A stretch of 64,000 nt of DNA from the NCBI RefSeq assembly GCF_002234575.2, contig NZ_CP022464.2:5766001-5830000 (forward strand). Direction: 5' to 3'. Under the pieces are notes generated by a model. The model made no database searches. It worked only from the letters and a program-made list of their open reading frames with translations, and had not been told where the DNA came from. Below are positions 8,416 to 16,713 of this stretch, piece by piece. The position numbers and the translations under genes are program-made. Source of the DNA: Enterocloster bolteae (lineage in GTDB: Bacteria; Bacillota; Clostridia; Lachnospirales; Lachnospiraceae). Position 1 is the first letter of the stretch, and every line of letters begins with the position of its first letter.

Positions 8416-10317
8416 ATGAGAAAGCAGACAAAGTTAGTTGCTGTATTATCAACAGCAGCACTGCTCGCTATTGGTGCATCCATGACTTCTTTCGCAGCTA
8501 CAGGATGGGCTGAGGAAGACGGTACTTGGGTATATTACAACAGAGACGGCGAGAGAGCAACTGATCAGTGGAAGAAATCCGGTAACAACTGGTACTGGTT
8601 AGACAGCGACGGCGAAATGGCTATCGATCAGCTGATTGAAGACGGCGACAACTATTATTATGTAGACATCAACGGTGTTATGGCAGCTAACCAGTGGGTA
8701 GCTATCGACAACGAGGATGCAGGACAGGACGATGAACCGGATCATTACTGGTATTATTTCCAGGCCAACGGCAAGGCATTGACTCAGGGCGATAATGACA
8801 AGGTTTCCCTGAAAACAGTCAACGGCAAAAAGTATGCTTTTGACGATGAAGGCAGGATGCTGTTCGGCTGGGTAGATGAAGACAGCGCTGAGCGCGTTGA
8901 CGATACGGACGGCGACGGCTTTAAAGAAGGCACCTACTATTTCGGCGGCGAAGATGACGGCGCAATGACCGTTGGCTGGTTACAGCTCGATGTTACCTAT
9001 GATGAGGCCACCAACGACGATTATAAGTATACCGCTCCTGTGTTTAATGATGATGAGGACCAGACACGTTGGTTCTACTTCAAGTCCAATGGTAAGAAAA
9101 TTTATGCTGAAGACGGAGACCGCACAAAGGATAAGACCATCAACGGCAAGAAATATGCCTTTGACGAATACGGCGCAATGGTAGCTGAGTGGTCTCTGGA
9201 CGAGGAAGATCTGCCTGGCAAGAGCCTTGCCTCCTACTCTGATGCTGTAGAATCCGGCGACGTTAATGCCGGAACAGCCAGCGCTTCCAATATCATAACC
9301 GGTAAGGCCTTTAATGCCAAGTACAGCGAGGCATGGAAATACTTCAACAGCGTTGACGACGGCGCCCGCGTAAGCAAGGGCTGGTTCAAGGTAGTTCCTG
9401 CTGAATATCTGAACGACGAGAAATACAATGATGATGAGGACTACTGGTACTACGCAGACGGCAGCGGCAATCTGTACGCCGGTGAGTTCAAGACCATCAA
9501 AGGCAAGAAGTATGCGTTCCGCAATGACGGCCGTATGATTGACGGACTGAAGTTCATCTATGAAGACAAGGATGCCCAGAGCCTGACTGTATGGGCTGAT
9601 GACGATGATCCTTACAGATTTGACTCCGAGGACGACTTTGATGATAATGCTCCTCTCTATGAGGCTGCCGGATACTACTGCTACTACTTCGGCGACGGCG
9701 ATGACGGTGCCATGAGGACTAATAAGAGCACAGTTGAGATTGATGGAGAAAACTTCAACTTCTACTTTGAGAAATCCGGCGGCAAGAAGGGTGCCGGCTT
9801 AACAGGCGAGAAGGATGATAAGTTCTATCAGTCAGGCAAGCTGCTGAAGGCTGACAGTGATGATAAGTACTCTGTTGTCCAGAGACAGTTAGTGAAGAAA
9901 ACAGATGGAACCATAAACAGCGAGCTTGAGGTAGTTACCACTAAAGACAGCACTACCACTGAAGTTTACAATATGCTGGATGATGTTGATGAATTATTGT
10001 CCGTAACTAAAGATGCAGGTATTGAAATCTTAACCATTGACGACCTTAATTCATCTGCTTACTCAGGTAAGGCTGATTCTATTCTGAAGGCAGCAAACAT
10101 TAATAAGGATTTGGAAGACCTGAGAGAGGTTTACATCTTCGGTACCAAGGACGAAAATAGCAACTTTAAGGCATCTGAGCTGAATACCAAGGATTACTTC
10201 CTGGTAAATACATCCGGTAAGGTACTTGACAGCAAGGGCAGACATAAAGACGGCAGTGATTACTACTACGCTCTGACCGGCAGCGGTAAGATCGCCGGTA
10301 TCTATGTAGAGGATTAA
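8416..10317 (+). CDS. Secreted protein with cell-wall-binding (choline-binding type) repeats
   Basis: A 633-residue exported protein. The signal peptide is MRKQTKLVAVLSTAALLAIG...SFA (about 28 residues). From residue ~29 it is built of CW_binding_1-like units of the kind GWAEEDGTWVYYNRDGERA, NNWYWLDSDGEMA and DNYYYVDINGVMA, with aromatic-Gly spacing and many Asp residues. In the middle are three lysine-rich INGKKYAFDEYGAM-like units; the last ~180 residues lose the repeat and are of unknown fold. No catalytic domain is visible. The frame is open upstream to 8236, but that part overlaps a terminator; the ATG at 8416 has AAGGAG and begins a proper signal peptide. A TATAAT box at 8344-8349 is a possible -10. 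It probably binds teichoic acid or polysaccharide at the surface. Confidence 0.85.
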   Translation: MRKQTKLVAVLSTAALLAIGASMTSFAATGWAEEDGTWVYYNRDGERATDQWKKSGNNWYWLDSDGEMAIDQLIEDGDNYYYVDINGVMAANQWVAIDNEDAGQDDEPDHYWYYFQANGKALTQGDNDKVSLKTVNGKKYAFDDEGRMLFGWVDEDSAERVDDTDGDGFKEGTYYFGGEDDGAMTVGWLQLDVTYDEATNDDYKYTAPVFNDDEDQTRWFYFKSNGKKIYAEDGDRTKDKTINGKKYAFDEYGAMVAEWSLDEEDLPGKSLASYSDAVESGDVNAGTASASNIITGKAFNAKYSEAWKYFNSVDDGARVSKGWFKVVPAEYLNDEKYNDDEDYWYYADGSGNLYAGEFKTIKGKKYAFRNDGRMIDGLKFIYEDKDAQSLTVWADDDDPYRFDSEDDFDDNAPLYEAAGYYCYYFGDGDDGAMRTNKSTVEIDGENFNFYFEKSGGKKGAGLTGEKDDKFYQSGKLLKADSDDKYSVVQRQLVKKTDGTINSELEVVTTKDSTTTEVYNMLDDVDELLSVTKDAGIEILTIDDLNSSAYSGKADSILKAANINKDLEDLREVYIFGTKDENSNFKASELNTKDYFLVNTSGKVLDSKGRHKDGSDYYYALTGSGKIAGIYVED

Positions 10318-10367
10318 TCCAAACTGCGGTAAGCTGATGCTGCAGATTAATTAGTAATATAAGGGGG

Positions 10368-10410
10368 AAGCGTTATGACTGATTTAGTTGATTGTCATAA
10401 CGCTTTCTTT
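10368..10410 (+). terminator. Terminator after the first wall-binding protein
   Basis: Perfect 12 bp stem AAGCGTTATGAC (10368-10379) / GTCATAACGCTT (10394-10405), a 14 nt loop, then TCTTTT. It lies 50 nt after the stop codon and 40 nt before the next gene. Confidence 0.85.
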
Positions 10411-10449
10411 TATTATCCAAATTCATAATGACAACAGGAGGACTCTATT

Positions 10450-11418
10450 TTGTTTAAAAAAATTGCAATATTGGGAATGGCCCTGATGTTAGGCCTCTCT
10501 TCTTCCACTGCTGCCTTTGCAGACCAGACAGAGACATCAACCACAACTATGGAGAACTGCGGGGCTTTTCTTTTTGAATGGAGGCCCGTGGACTGCGGCG
10601 ACGGTCATTATTTTGCCATATTAGTAGGCGGAAATACTATAAGTGAAAGTGATGTCATCTTAAACAGAGGATATGATTACCCTTATACCTTTGACTATAC
10701 GGTTCCGCGTCCATGGGGCGAGGTTCCCCAGTTAGTTAATATAGATGGTATCTGGGGTATCCCTGAAAACTGGGCCATCCTTCCGGAAGGAAGCCAGCCC
10801 ACACTTCGCATCACGCTTGTTACAAATAATAATATACTCCCCACCAAGGAACGATACATTGATGTAGTCAGCCTGCCGCGGAATATTAATTCCAGGGACC
10901 TGCCGGCCGAAGTACGGAAATATTTAATCAATGTGGACGGTTCTGACGCCGGTGCCTATGACGGCACCACCACAGCCGGATGGGAAGAGGAAAACGGTTT
11001 ATGGCGCTACCGGAAATCAGATAATACCTATGTCTCAAACACATGGCTTAAACTGGATGACAAACAATACTACATGAACGAACAGGGCATCATGCTGGCC
11101 GACACCATTACCCCCGACGGCTATTATGTAAATGCAAAGGGCGAGAAAACAGGTTACATACCCGGCTGGCTCCAGGACGGCGCAAGCTGGAAATATGTGA
11201 GGAAAAACGGATATTATGCAGCCAATCAATGGATTCAGGACACGGATGGAAAGTGGTACTATTTTGACATGGCGGCTGTCATGCTGGCGGATACCACTAC
11301 TCCTGACGGCTATTATGTGGATGCCAGCGGTGTATGGGATGGCCAGCCCGCCTCTGCTGTCATAAACGGCGAAAATCCCGGTCCAGGAGTGGACACAGCT
11401 GCTCATACTGAAGAATAA
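10450..11418 (+). CDS. Secreted protein with C-terminal wall-binding repeats
   Basis: A 322-residue exported protein that begins at a TTG codon with AGGAGG 9-10 nt upstream. Signal peptide MFKKIAILGMALMLGLSSSTAAFA, then a domain of unknown function (about residues 25-170, with FLFEWRPVDCGDGHYFAILVGG and two Cys). The last ~150 residues hold choline-binding-type repeats (TTAGWEEENGLWRYRKSDNTYVSN, then WLQDGASWKYVRKNGYYAAN). It shares the repeat type with its upstream neighbour, though a terminator separates them. Location next to tandem tyrosine recombinases raises the possibility of phase-variable surface expression, but I found no convincing invertible segment around it. Confidence 0.82.
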   Translation: MFKKIAILGMALMLGLSSSTAAFADQTETSTTTMENCGAFLFEWRPVDCGDGHYFAILVGGNTISESDVILNRGYDYPYTFDYTVPRPWGEVPQLVNIDGIWGIPENWAILPEGSQPTLRITLVTNNNILPTKERYIDVVSLPRNINSRDLPAEVRKYLINVDGSDAGAYDGTTTAGWEEENGLWRYRKSDNTYVSNTWLKLDDKQYYMNEQGIMLADTITPDGYYVNAKGEKTGYIPGWLQDGASWKYVRKNGYYAANQWIQDTDGKWYYFDMAAVMLADTTTPDGYYVDASGVWDGQPASAVINGENPGPGVDTAAHTEE

Positions 11419-11442
11419 TCCTGCCTTTTCTACTGCGGCACT

Positions 11443-11490
11443 GATAAGCGGCAACCGGGGTACCATTTTGGTACTCCTCTGCCGCTTATC
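11443..11490. terminator. Terminator after the second wall-binding protein
   Basis: Stem GATAAGCGGCA (11443-11453) / TGCCGCTTATC (11480-11490) with an inner GGTACC/GGTACT pairing. It is located 25 nt after the stop codon and is followed by ATTTTAT. Confidence 0.75.
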
Positions 11491-11520
11491 ATTTTATCCG
11501 GAAGTTAGACATTTTCCTTC

Positions 11521-11597
11521 TATTTGTCTATACTTTTGTGTTTATCGTCTGGTTTTTATGAATAATCTATCGAAATTTGTTCATCAATAGACAAATA
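11521..11597. repeat. 11 bp perfect inverted repeat upstream of recombinase pair A
   Basis: TATTTGTCTAT (11521-11531) and ATAGACAAATA (11587-11597) are exact inverted copies separated by 55 bp, in the leader of the first tyrosine recombinase. They could be recombinase or regulator binding sites. No promoter inversion can be argued from so short a segment. Confidence 0.5.
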
Positions 11598-11672
11598 AAT
11601 GAAACTGTATATTTATTTTTGAGGAATCCTGAGCTAATATATTTGTTAAAAAATGAAAGGAGCAAACTTATA

Positions 11673-12542
11673 ATGGAACCCATGGAGTCCCCGAATTTCT
11701 TGGAACATGCTGAACTTCTGGATGAAAATACCCCTCATTATCTCAATGCATTTCACAAATATCTAATCCAGCATAACATGTCCCCTAACACAATCACTGC
11801 CTATATCTATAGCGTAAGGCACTTTTTTACATACTTTGGACAGCTTAATTCCAATAATGTCAGCCTATACAAAGTATACCTCTTAGACCATTATCAGCCC
11901 CAGACAGTCAACATGCGCATCCGCGCTCTGAACTGTTTCTTAAAATTCCAGGGCATCAGTGATTACAGAATACGCGCCCTCCGGCTTCAGCAGAAAAAAT
12001 ATACGGACTACATCATAAGCCAGGCCGATTACGAATACCTGAAGCGCAGACTCCGCGAGGATGAACAATATACCTTCTATTTTATCATACGGTTCATCAC
12101 TGCTACCGGGGTCCGTGTCAGTGAATTGATCTCTTTTCAAATACAAGATGTCATAAACGGATATAAAGACATCTATTCAAAGGGAAATAAGATGAGACGC
12201 GTTTATATCCCCACTGCTCTGCAGGAGGATACACTCCGATGGCTGGAATCTGAATTCAGAAAAAACGGGCCTCTGTTTCTGAGTCACCTCAAACGGGGCA
12301 TTTCTGTCTCTGGCATCCGCTCTCAGTTAAAAACATTTGCATACCGGTATCACCTTGACCCCAAAGTAGTATATCCCCATTCTTTCCGGCATCGTTTCGC
12401 TAAAAATTTTATAGAAAATGGCGGAGATATTGCTTTCCTGTCCAATCTCCTGGGGCATACCAGTATCGAGACTACCCGCATCTATCTGAGGCGGAGCAGT
12501 ACGGAACAGTCACTTATTGTAAATCAGATTGTAGACTGGTAA
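11673..12542 (+). CDS. Tyrosine recombinase (pair A, first member)
   Basis: A 289-residue XerC/D-like phage integrase family protein. The N-terminal SAM-like DNA-binding domain (about 25-120, MSPNTITAYIYSVRHFF) is followed by the catalytic domain with all key residues: Arg in ATGVRVSELISF, Lys in SKGNKMRRVYIP, HxxR in PHSFRHRFAKNF, and His plus the Tyr nucleophile in LLGHTSIETTRIYLRRSS. The start at 11673 has AAAGGAG; the frame is open upstream, but that would run through the leader repeat. It is followed at 22 nt by a second recombinase (now disrupted). It is closely similar to the first gene of pair B at 46276, so the two pairs arose by duplication or by repeated acquisition. Confidence 0.9.
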   Translation: MEPMESPNFLEHAELLDENTPHYLNAFHKYLIQHNMSPNTITAYIYSVRHFFTYFGQLNSNNVSLYKVYLLDHYQPQTVNMRIRALNCFLKFQGISDYRIRALRLQQKKYTDYIISQADYEYLKRRLREDEQYTFYFIIRFITATGVRVSELISFQIQDVINGYKDIYSKGNKMRRVYIPTALQEDTLRWLESEFRKNGPLFLSHLKRGISVSGIRSQLKTFAYRYHLDPKVVYPHSFRHRFAKNFIENGGDIAFLSNLLGHTSIETTRIYLRRSSTEQSLIVNQIVDW

Positions 12543-12564
12543 TGGAATGAAAGGTGTGCTCAGC

Positions 12565-13293
12565 ATGAAAACAAATATGCAGGAAATAAATGGACCGGCC
12601 TTTCATGCCTATCTGAAAAAAGCCCAGTCCTCTCCTAATACGATTCGCAGCTGCCTGGCTGCCTACAGACTTTATCATTCCCTGTACAATGACCTGGCAG
12701 TCAATCATCTGCTCTGCTTTAAGGACTATCTTATCAGGCACTACAAAGCATCCACAGTGAATAACCGGATATACGGAATCAACCGTTATCTGGACTTCCT
12801 TGAAGAGATTTACGGCAGCCAAATGATCCACTTCCGGCTGACTGTTATCCGTACCCAGCAGGCAGCCTTCCTGGACAATATCATTTCCCAGGAAGACTAT
12901 GAAACATTTAAGAAAAGACTTAAGGACAGCGGAAATATGCTGTGGTATTTTGTTGTGCGGTTCCTGGCCTGTACAGGAGCCAGGGTCAGTGAATTGATTC
13001 AGATTAAAGCGGAGCATCTGCATCTGGGCTATATTGATCTCTATACAAAGGGTGGTAAAGTCCGCCGTCTGCATTTTCCTGATGCTTTGTGTCAGGAAGC
13101 CCTGGAATGGCTGTCTGCAAAGGGCCAGGTTTCCGGTTTTTTGTTTGTCAACCGCGGAGGAAACCAAATTACTGCCCGCGGAATCAGCAGCCAGCTCAAG
13201 ACACTGGCCATACGCTGTAACATTCCGCCTGAAACAGTATACCCTCACTCCTTCCGCCACAGATTTGCTAAAAATTTTCTTGAATCATTTAAT
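12565..13293 (+). pseudogene. Tyrosine recombinase (pair A, second member), 5' part, split by the ICE
   Basis: The left portion of a recombinase that matches the intact pair B copy at 47123-48073. It keeps the SAM-like domain (SSPNTIRSCLAAYRLYHSLY), the catalytic Arg (TGARVSELIQI), Lys (TKGGKVRRLHFP) and HxxR (PHSFRHRFAKNFL). It then leaves homology after ...FLESFN at the ICE boundary and runs 16 foreign codons to a stop at 13344. The second catalytic His and the Tyr nucleophile are on the far side of the element (45974-46090), so the present product cannot complete strand transfer. Precise excision would restore the reading frame. Confidence 0.9.
13282..13293. repeat. attL: ICE left junction
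   Basis: GAATCATTTAAT here and GAAAAGTTTAAT at 45962-45973 are the two boundary copies: GAA-nnn-TTTAAT with a differing 3 bp core. A short, imperfectly matched target is what Tn916/Tn1549-type integrases leave (coupling sequences). The boundary is set by where homology with the intact recombinase gene stops. Confidence 0.75.
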
Positions 13294-13335
13294 AGATTTC
13301 CAATTATCTCGTTAGATGTTCTTATATGCCGGTAT

Positions 13336-13376
13336 AGCCCTTAACTTCGGGCTTTTCCGGCATTTTTCCTATCGGA
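13336..13376. terminator. Terminator at the ICE left end
   Basis: Nested hairpin GCCGG...GCCC-ttaacttc-GGGC...CCGGC followed by TTTTT on the plus strand. It lies between the element end and int and would end the truncated recombinase transcript. Confidence 0.6.
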
Positions 13377-13424
13377 AGAACCTCACAAACATTCTTATTA
13401 CCCCTCATGTTTTCGTTCTCAAAC

Positions 13425-13448
13425 GTAGTACAAACAGTAGTACATTCT
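13425..13448. repeat. Left arm-type integrase binding repeats (candidate)
   Basis: Two direct copies of GTAGTACA with a 12 bp period (13425, 13437), just beyond the int stop codon. The right end of the ICE has a similar pair, TAGTAAAT with an 11 bp period (45875, 45886). Their position just inside both ends matches DR2-type arm sites bound by the N-terminal domain of Tn916-like integrases. Confidence 0.55.
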
Positions 13449-13455
13449 GCGTATC

Positions 13456-14733
13456 TTATGCGGCCTTGGATTCCTGGGCGCTCTCTGACGCAGGCTGCGC
13501 GTTGACTGCGGCGGCGGTCTGTGACTTGGCTTGCAGCCGTTCCATTTCCTCCTGTGCGGAATGGAACGTGGCGTGGGCGTAATAGTTCAGCGTCATAACG
13601 ATATTGGAATGCCCCATAATGTACTGCAATGCCTTGGGGTTCATGCCCGCATTTGCCATTCTGGTACAGAATGTATGCCGCATGGTGTGTGGCGTCATGA
13701 CCTCCGGCAGCGGTTCCGCATGGAACTTGTTGAACTTCTTGGCAAGGCCCTGAAACATGGAATCATAGTTGACAGCCGCTTTCGGCAGTCCGTCCCGATT
13801 TAAGAACAGGAATCCCTTATACCCGTCCACCACAACGCCTTTGCCGTCCTTTCGCCTGTGCAACACACGCTGAAATGCTTTGTAGGCCGCTGCGCTCATA
13901 GGCACCTGGCGATAACCGCTGTCTGTCTTTGGCGCTTCGATGTAGTAGCCGTCCTCGGTGCTTCTCAAAAGCTGGTGGTCTACATTCACAAACCGCTTGT
14001 CAAAATTCAGGTCGGCAGGCGTCAGGCCGCAGAGTTCGGAAACGCGAAGTCCGGTTTCCAGCAGAATCAATACCTCGTCATAATACTTGGCATAAACGGG
14101 GTCACTCTGCATGAAGCCCAAAAGCTCCTTTTCCTGTGCAGGGGTAAGCGGCACCTTTGGTACGGTATCGTCGTTGATAACCTCATTGATCTGGAAGTCA
14201 AAGGGATTCTTGCGGAGGCAATCGTCCTGTACGGCCATGTGAAAAATGGCTTTCAGGGAACGCTTGCCGTTGCAGATGGTATGATAGGCCACGCCCTTTT
14301 CCTGCATACGCAAGGCCCATTCTTTGGCGTCAGACAGCTTCACGCTGTCGATGCTGGCCCCTCCGATTTTATCCTCGGACAGAAGTTTCATTAACTGCTG
14401 GCGGCTCTTATGGGTTCCCCGTTTCACATTGCCCCGCTGCCGGATATACTTTTCATATAGCTGGCACACGGTCATTTTCTTACCGATGGTGTCAATCCCA
14501 TCGTCAAGGTCTTTTTGTATCTGCTTGATTTTCTCACGCAGAGAAATATCCGGGCGTTTTCCGGCAGGGATTTTGTCCGTAGGGACTAACTTCCATGAGT
14601 ACACAAACTTCGGTTCTCCAAAGGTATCCGTATATTTGTAGGCGTATCTTCCGTCTGTTCGCTGGCTCTCTCCAGATTTCAAAAGGCGGCCTTTGCTGTC
14701 CCGCCTTTTTTCATCTCGTTCTTTTTTTGACAT
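13456..14733 (-). CDS. int: Tn1549/Tn916-type integrase (tyrosine recombinase)
   Basis: Catalyses integration and excision of the ICE. The 425-residue protein has an N-terminal AP2-like arm-binding domain (about 1-80, RRDSKGRLLKSGESQRTDGRYAYKY), a SAM-like core-binding domain (about 95-200) and a catalytic domain. The catalytic residues are Arg in ETGLRVSELCGL, HxxR in TPHTMRHTFCTR, and His/Tyr in IMGHSNIVMTLNYYAHAT. The Ala/Gln/Ser-rich tail is usual for this group. It lies at the element's left edge, reading outward, with xis upstream. It differs in type from the short XerC/D-like recombinases elsewhere in the window. Confidence 0.97.
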   Translation of the reverse strand: MSKKERDEKRRDSKGRLLKSGESQRTDGRYAYKYTDTFGEPKFVYSWKLVPTDKIPAGKRPDISLREKIKQIQKDLDDGIDTIGKKMTVCQLYEKYIRQRGNVKRGTHKSRQQLMKLLSEDKIGGASIDSVKLSDAKEWALRMQEKGVAYHTICNGKRSLKAIFHMAVQDDCLRKNPFDFQINEVINDDTVPKVPLTPAQEKELLGFMQSDPVYAKYYDEVLILLETGLRVSELCGLTPADLNFDKRFVNVDHQLLRSTEDGYYIEAPKTDSGYRQVPMSAAAYKAFQRVLHRRKDGKGVVVDGYKGFLFLNRDGLPKAAVNYDSMFQGLAKKFNKFHAEPLPEVMTPHTMRHTFCTRMANAGMNPKALQYIMGHSNIVMTLNYYAHATFHSAQEEMERLQAKSQTAAAVNAQPASESAQESKAA

Positions 14734-14757
14734 TTCGTCATGCTCCTTTCCATGACG

Positions 14758-14808
14758 GAAAGAGCCTTGACACGCTTTAAGAGTATTATAGCATAGTCAA
14801 GGCTCTTT
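14758..14808. repeat. 13 bp inverted repeat between xis and int
   Basis: AAAGAGCCTTGAC and GTCAAGGCTCTTT pair around a 24 nt loop. A 14-mer of this region (GAGCCTTGACACGC, 14762-14775) recurs in inverted orientation at 45851-45864 near the right end. It could be an attenuator before int or a binding site shared by both ends. Confidence 0.55.
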
Positions 14809-14812
14809 TTCA

Positions 14813-15016
14813 CTAGATTGTGTCAAGAGAATCAATGATTTTTTCAAATTTTTGCCGTTTGATCTGGATGCGGTTGCCGTTCAAAATCACCCAGCCAGCG
14901 GATGGGTTTTCCTCGGCAAGCCGACGCAGTTTGTTTTCTCCAATGCGAAAATATTTCGACGCTTCCTCAATGGTAAGCGTATACTTTTCCCAAATAGGCA
15001 CATCGTTATTACTCAT
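14813..15016 (-). CDS. xis: Excisionase (Tn916 Xis-like)
   Basis: A 67-residue DNA-bending protein with a MerR/winged-helix fold that steers Int towards excision. It reads MSNNDVPIWEKYTLTIEEAS and continues with KYFRIGENKLRRLAEENP, the usual Tn916-type Xis pattern, and ends in a basic segment (GNRIQIKRQKFEKIIDSLD). Position directly upstream of int, same strand, supports the call. AAGGAGG precedes the ATG. Confidence 0.93.
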   Translation of the reverse strand: MSNNDVPIWEKYTLTIEEASKYFRIGENKLRRLAEENPSAGWVILNGNRIQIKRQKFEKIIDSLDTI

Positions 15017-15445
15017 AATATGGCCTCCTTCTGTTCAAAGCAAAGGTTCCTTGTAAATGTGGGCAAAACACGGACGGCTGGCGGCCCAGCTCCACGGGCT
15101 TTTCACCCCCGTGTGGTTCTCACACGGCCCTACCCATTGCCTGTGACGCTTTTAACGCTCGGACTGTGGCTGTAAGGGAGTATCATTGTCCTGCCTGCAC
15201 GTCATCGCCCATAAGCAGCTACGCTTATTTTGCGGCTGGGTGGTTGTCGCTCCGCTGTTTTCGTAGAAACCAGCATCATGGCGCACCCGCCGTCCGGCTC
15301 GGTGTAGACAGAATGTGTCCGTATGCCCTATGACGCGCCGCCATTGTCCTGCGGGCGTATTTGTCAAGGTACATACATCAGCCACCGAGCCGGCGGAAAT
15401 GCGGAAAGAGAGTAATAAGACATTTCCGTTACCGTGGCCGGGTCG
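15017..15445 (-). ncRNA. Structured non-coding stretch between HTH gene and xis (candidate RNA or regulatory region)
   Basis: About 430 GC-rich bases without a credible gene; the only sizeable frame (15152-15385, minus) has an odd composition and no ribosome site. It holds an 11 bp inverted repeat CCGGCTCGGTG (15293-15303) / CACCGAGCCGG (15383-15393), a CACGGG...CCCGTG hairpin near 15098-15116, and an AAGC-AGCTAC-GCTT palindrome near 15209. A TTGACA lies on the minus strand near 15364-15369. The gene-free, hairpin-rich nature upstream of xis suggests regulation of excision, but this is inference. Confidence 0.4.
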
Positions 15446-15685
15446 TTACTTCAAGGCAACGATGATGGAATGAATGAGCTTGATTTCCAAACGGTGCTTC
15501 ATATACTCGTCCACGCACACATAGGGGATGCCGTTGCTGTCATACAAGGTGCGGATGCAGAGCTTGTTTATGTAGTCCTCATAGTACCGCAGCACTTGCT
15601 CCATAGCCATTGCATCCCCAGCGTGGGCAGCTTCCATCACCGAAAGGGGAAGAAGCTCTCTGCCGTTGAATGTAGGTTCCTTCAT
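15446..15685 (-). CDS. Helix-turn-helix domain protein of Tn1549-type elements
   Basis: A 79-residue protein reading MKEPTFNGRELLPLSVMEAAHAGD then MEQVLRYYEDYINKLCIRTLYDS, the pattern of the small HTH_16-type proteins that accompany a sigma factor in many Firmicutes ICEs. Its start overlaps the sigma-factor stop by 4 nt (ATGA), so the two are translationally coupled. It probably acts in regulating excision or transfer genes; the exact function is not known to me. Confidence 0.75.
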   Translation of the reverse strand: MKEPTFNGRELLPLSVMEAAHAGDAMAMEQVLRYYEDYINKLCIRTLYDSNGIPYVCVDEYMKHRLEIKLIHSIIVALK

Positions 15686-16125
15686 CCGCGTTTACCTCCC
15701 TCTGGCATGAACGCCATCAATTTCATACGCAACTGTTTCAGGGTCCTTGTCCTGTGACGCTGTACGGCGCTGCGGGACATTCCCATGAGGCTGCCGATTT
15801 CTCCGTCTGCCAAATCCAGAACACAGTGCAAAATCAAAATGCTTTGTTCCTGTTCCGGCAGGCTGGCGAACGCCTCGGCTACAAGCTCGTTGTCGATCAG
15901 CAGGTCATACCCATACGACGAAAAAACGTAGCTGTCGCTGGGGTAATCATCCACGACTGAGAGCTTGTCCATTTCCTCTTGTGTCAGAGCATCCAGCGAC
16001 TTTTCACGTTCGCGGCGATGCGCCATCTCCGACCAGTAGCTTTTAGCCTCATTGCGGAGTACCGCTTTGCAGAAAGCATCATAGCGGTGCCGCAGGATAA
16101 AATCATTGCGGGGGATCGTTTCCAT
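15682..16125 (-). CDS. RNA polymerase sigma-70 family factor of the ICE
   Basis: A 147-residue sigma-like protein. The C-terminal half is a clear region 4 (SLPEQEQSILILHCVLDLAD then GEIGSLMGMSRSAVQRHRTR), able to bind a -35 element; the N-terminal half (RHRYDAFCKAVLRNEAKSYW) resembles region 2. The frame is open to 16317, but the ATG at 16125 has GGGGGTGAAAAG just upstream and the longer form would give an atypical hydrophobic extension. Coupled to the HTH gene downstream. Such pairs are standard near xis/int in this ICE family. Confidence 0.85.
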   Translation of the reverse strand: METIPRNDFILRHRYDAFCKAVLRNEAKSYWSEMAHRREREKSLDALTQEEMDKLSVVDDYPSDSYVFSSYGYDLLIDNELVAEAFASLPEQEQSILILHCVLDLADGEIGSLMGMSRSAVQRHRTRTLKQLRMKLMAFMPEGGKRG

Positions 16126-16713
16126 CTTTTCACCCCCTTTCTGTGGGGGATTTCGGTGGTTTTCTCCCTTTCCGCCAAAGTTACTGTTGAAAGGCCTCCA
16201 GCTACCCGCCAAACACCACTTTTTTAAAAAAATTTTGAAAAAGTGTTTGACCGATAGAGCGGGCCGAAGGAAATAACAAAATTCGCCCGGAAGGGCATAA
16301 ACCCTCCGGGCGAACAAAAAAATAGTATGATATTTTATTGCATACGCAAATTCATGGTTCCGGCCACATTTCCCACGGGCCGGGGGATGTTTTTTTTAAC
16401 GGTGTTACTCCCATTTCCGTTGGTCGATATCCCGTTCTACACATGACGGCTCCCTCCTGAAACCGCCAATGGGATCAGCGTTAGGGGGAATTGCTCCCAT
16501 CCAATACCTTACGAACCGCGGTGTGGTTGCTCGGGGCGATCCGGCTGATGTAATGACGGCCTGATTGCGCAACGTTCCTTTGGTTTGATGTTCCATCTTT
16601 CACTTTCTCCATTTTTTTAGAAAATAACTTCGATACAAAATCCAAGGACAACAAACAGTAAAATGCTGATAATCGTTCCAACTCTCGTCATGATCTGATA
16701 CTTTGTAAACTTC
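16126..16713. other. Intergenic region between sigma factor and polysaccharide operon
   Basis: This 590 bp stretch contains the operon terminator at 16282-16313 and a T-rich/G-rich stretch near 16385-16400. On the minus strand it has a possible 63-codon frame (16405-16596, MEHQTKGTLRNQ...) with a GGAG site but no recognisable family; I do not call it a gene. Nothing else is evident. Confidence 0.5.
16282..16313. terminator. Terminator downstream of the polysaccharide operon
   Basis: Near-perfect stem TTCGCCCGGAAGGG / CCCTCCGGGCGAA around CATAAA, flanked by A and T runs on the two sides. It would end the leftward operon that finishes at 16714 and separate it from the sigma-factor gene. Confidence 0.8.

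Noticed and set aside
10368..10405. 12 bp inverted repeat as a possible invertible element near the wall-binding proteins
   Set aside because: The 14 nt loop, following T tract and position after a stop codon make it a terminator.
8319..11540. Repeated GTCTATACTTTT at 8319-8330 and 11526-11538 as recombination sites
   Set aside because: The 12-mers are in the same orientation, lack dyad symmetry and diverge at once outside; a shared promoter-like motif or chance is more likely.
15152..15385. 77-codon minus-strand frame in the structured region
   Set aside because: No ribosome site, Arg/Thr/Gln-rich composition and coincidence with inverted repeats; better explained as a by-product of a structured non-coding region.
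16405..16596. 63-codon frame before the polysaccharide operon terminator
   Set aside because: Has a GGAG site but no recognisable family and unusual composition; support is too weak for a gene call.
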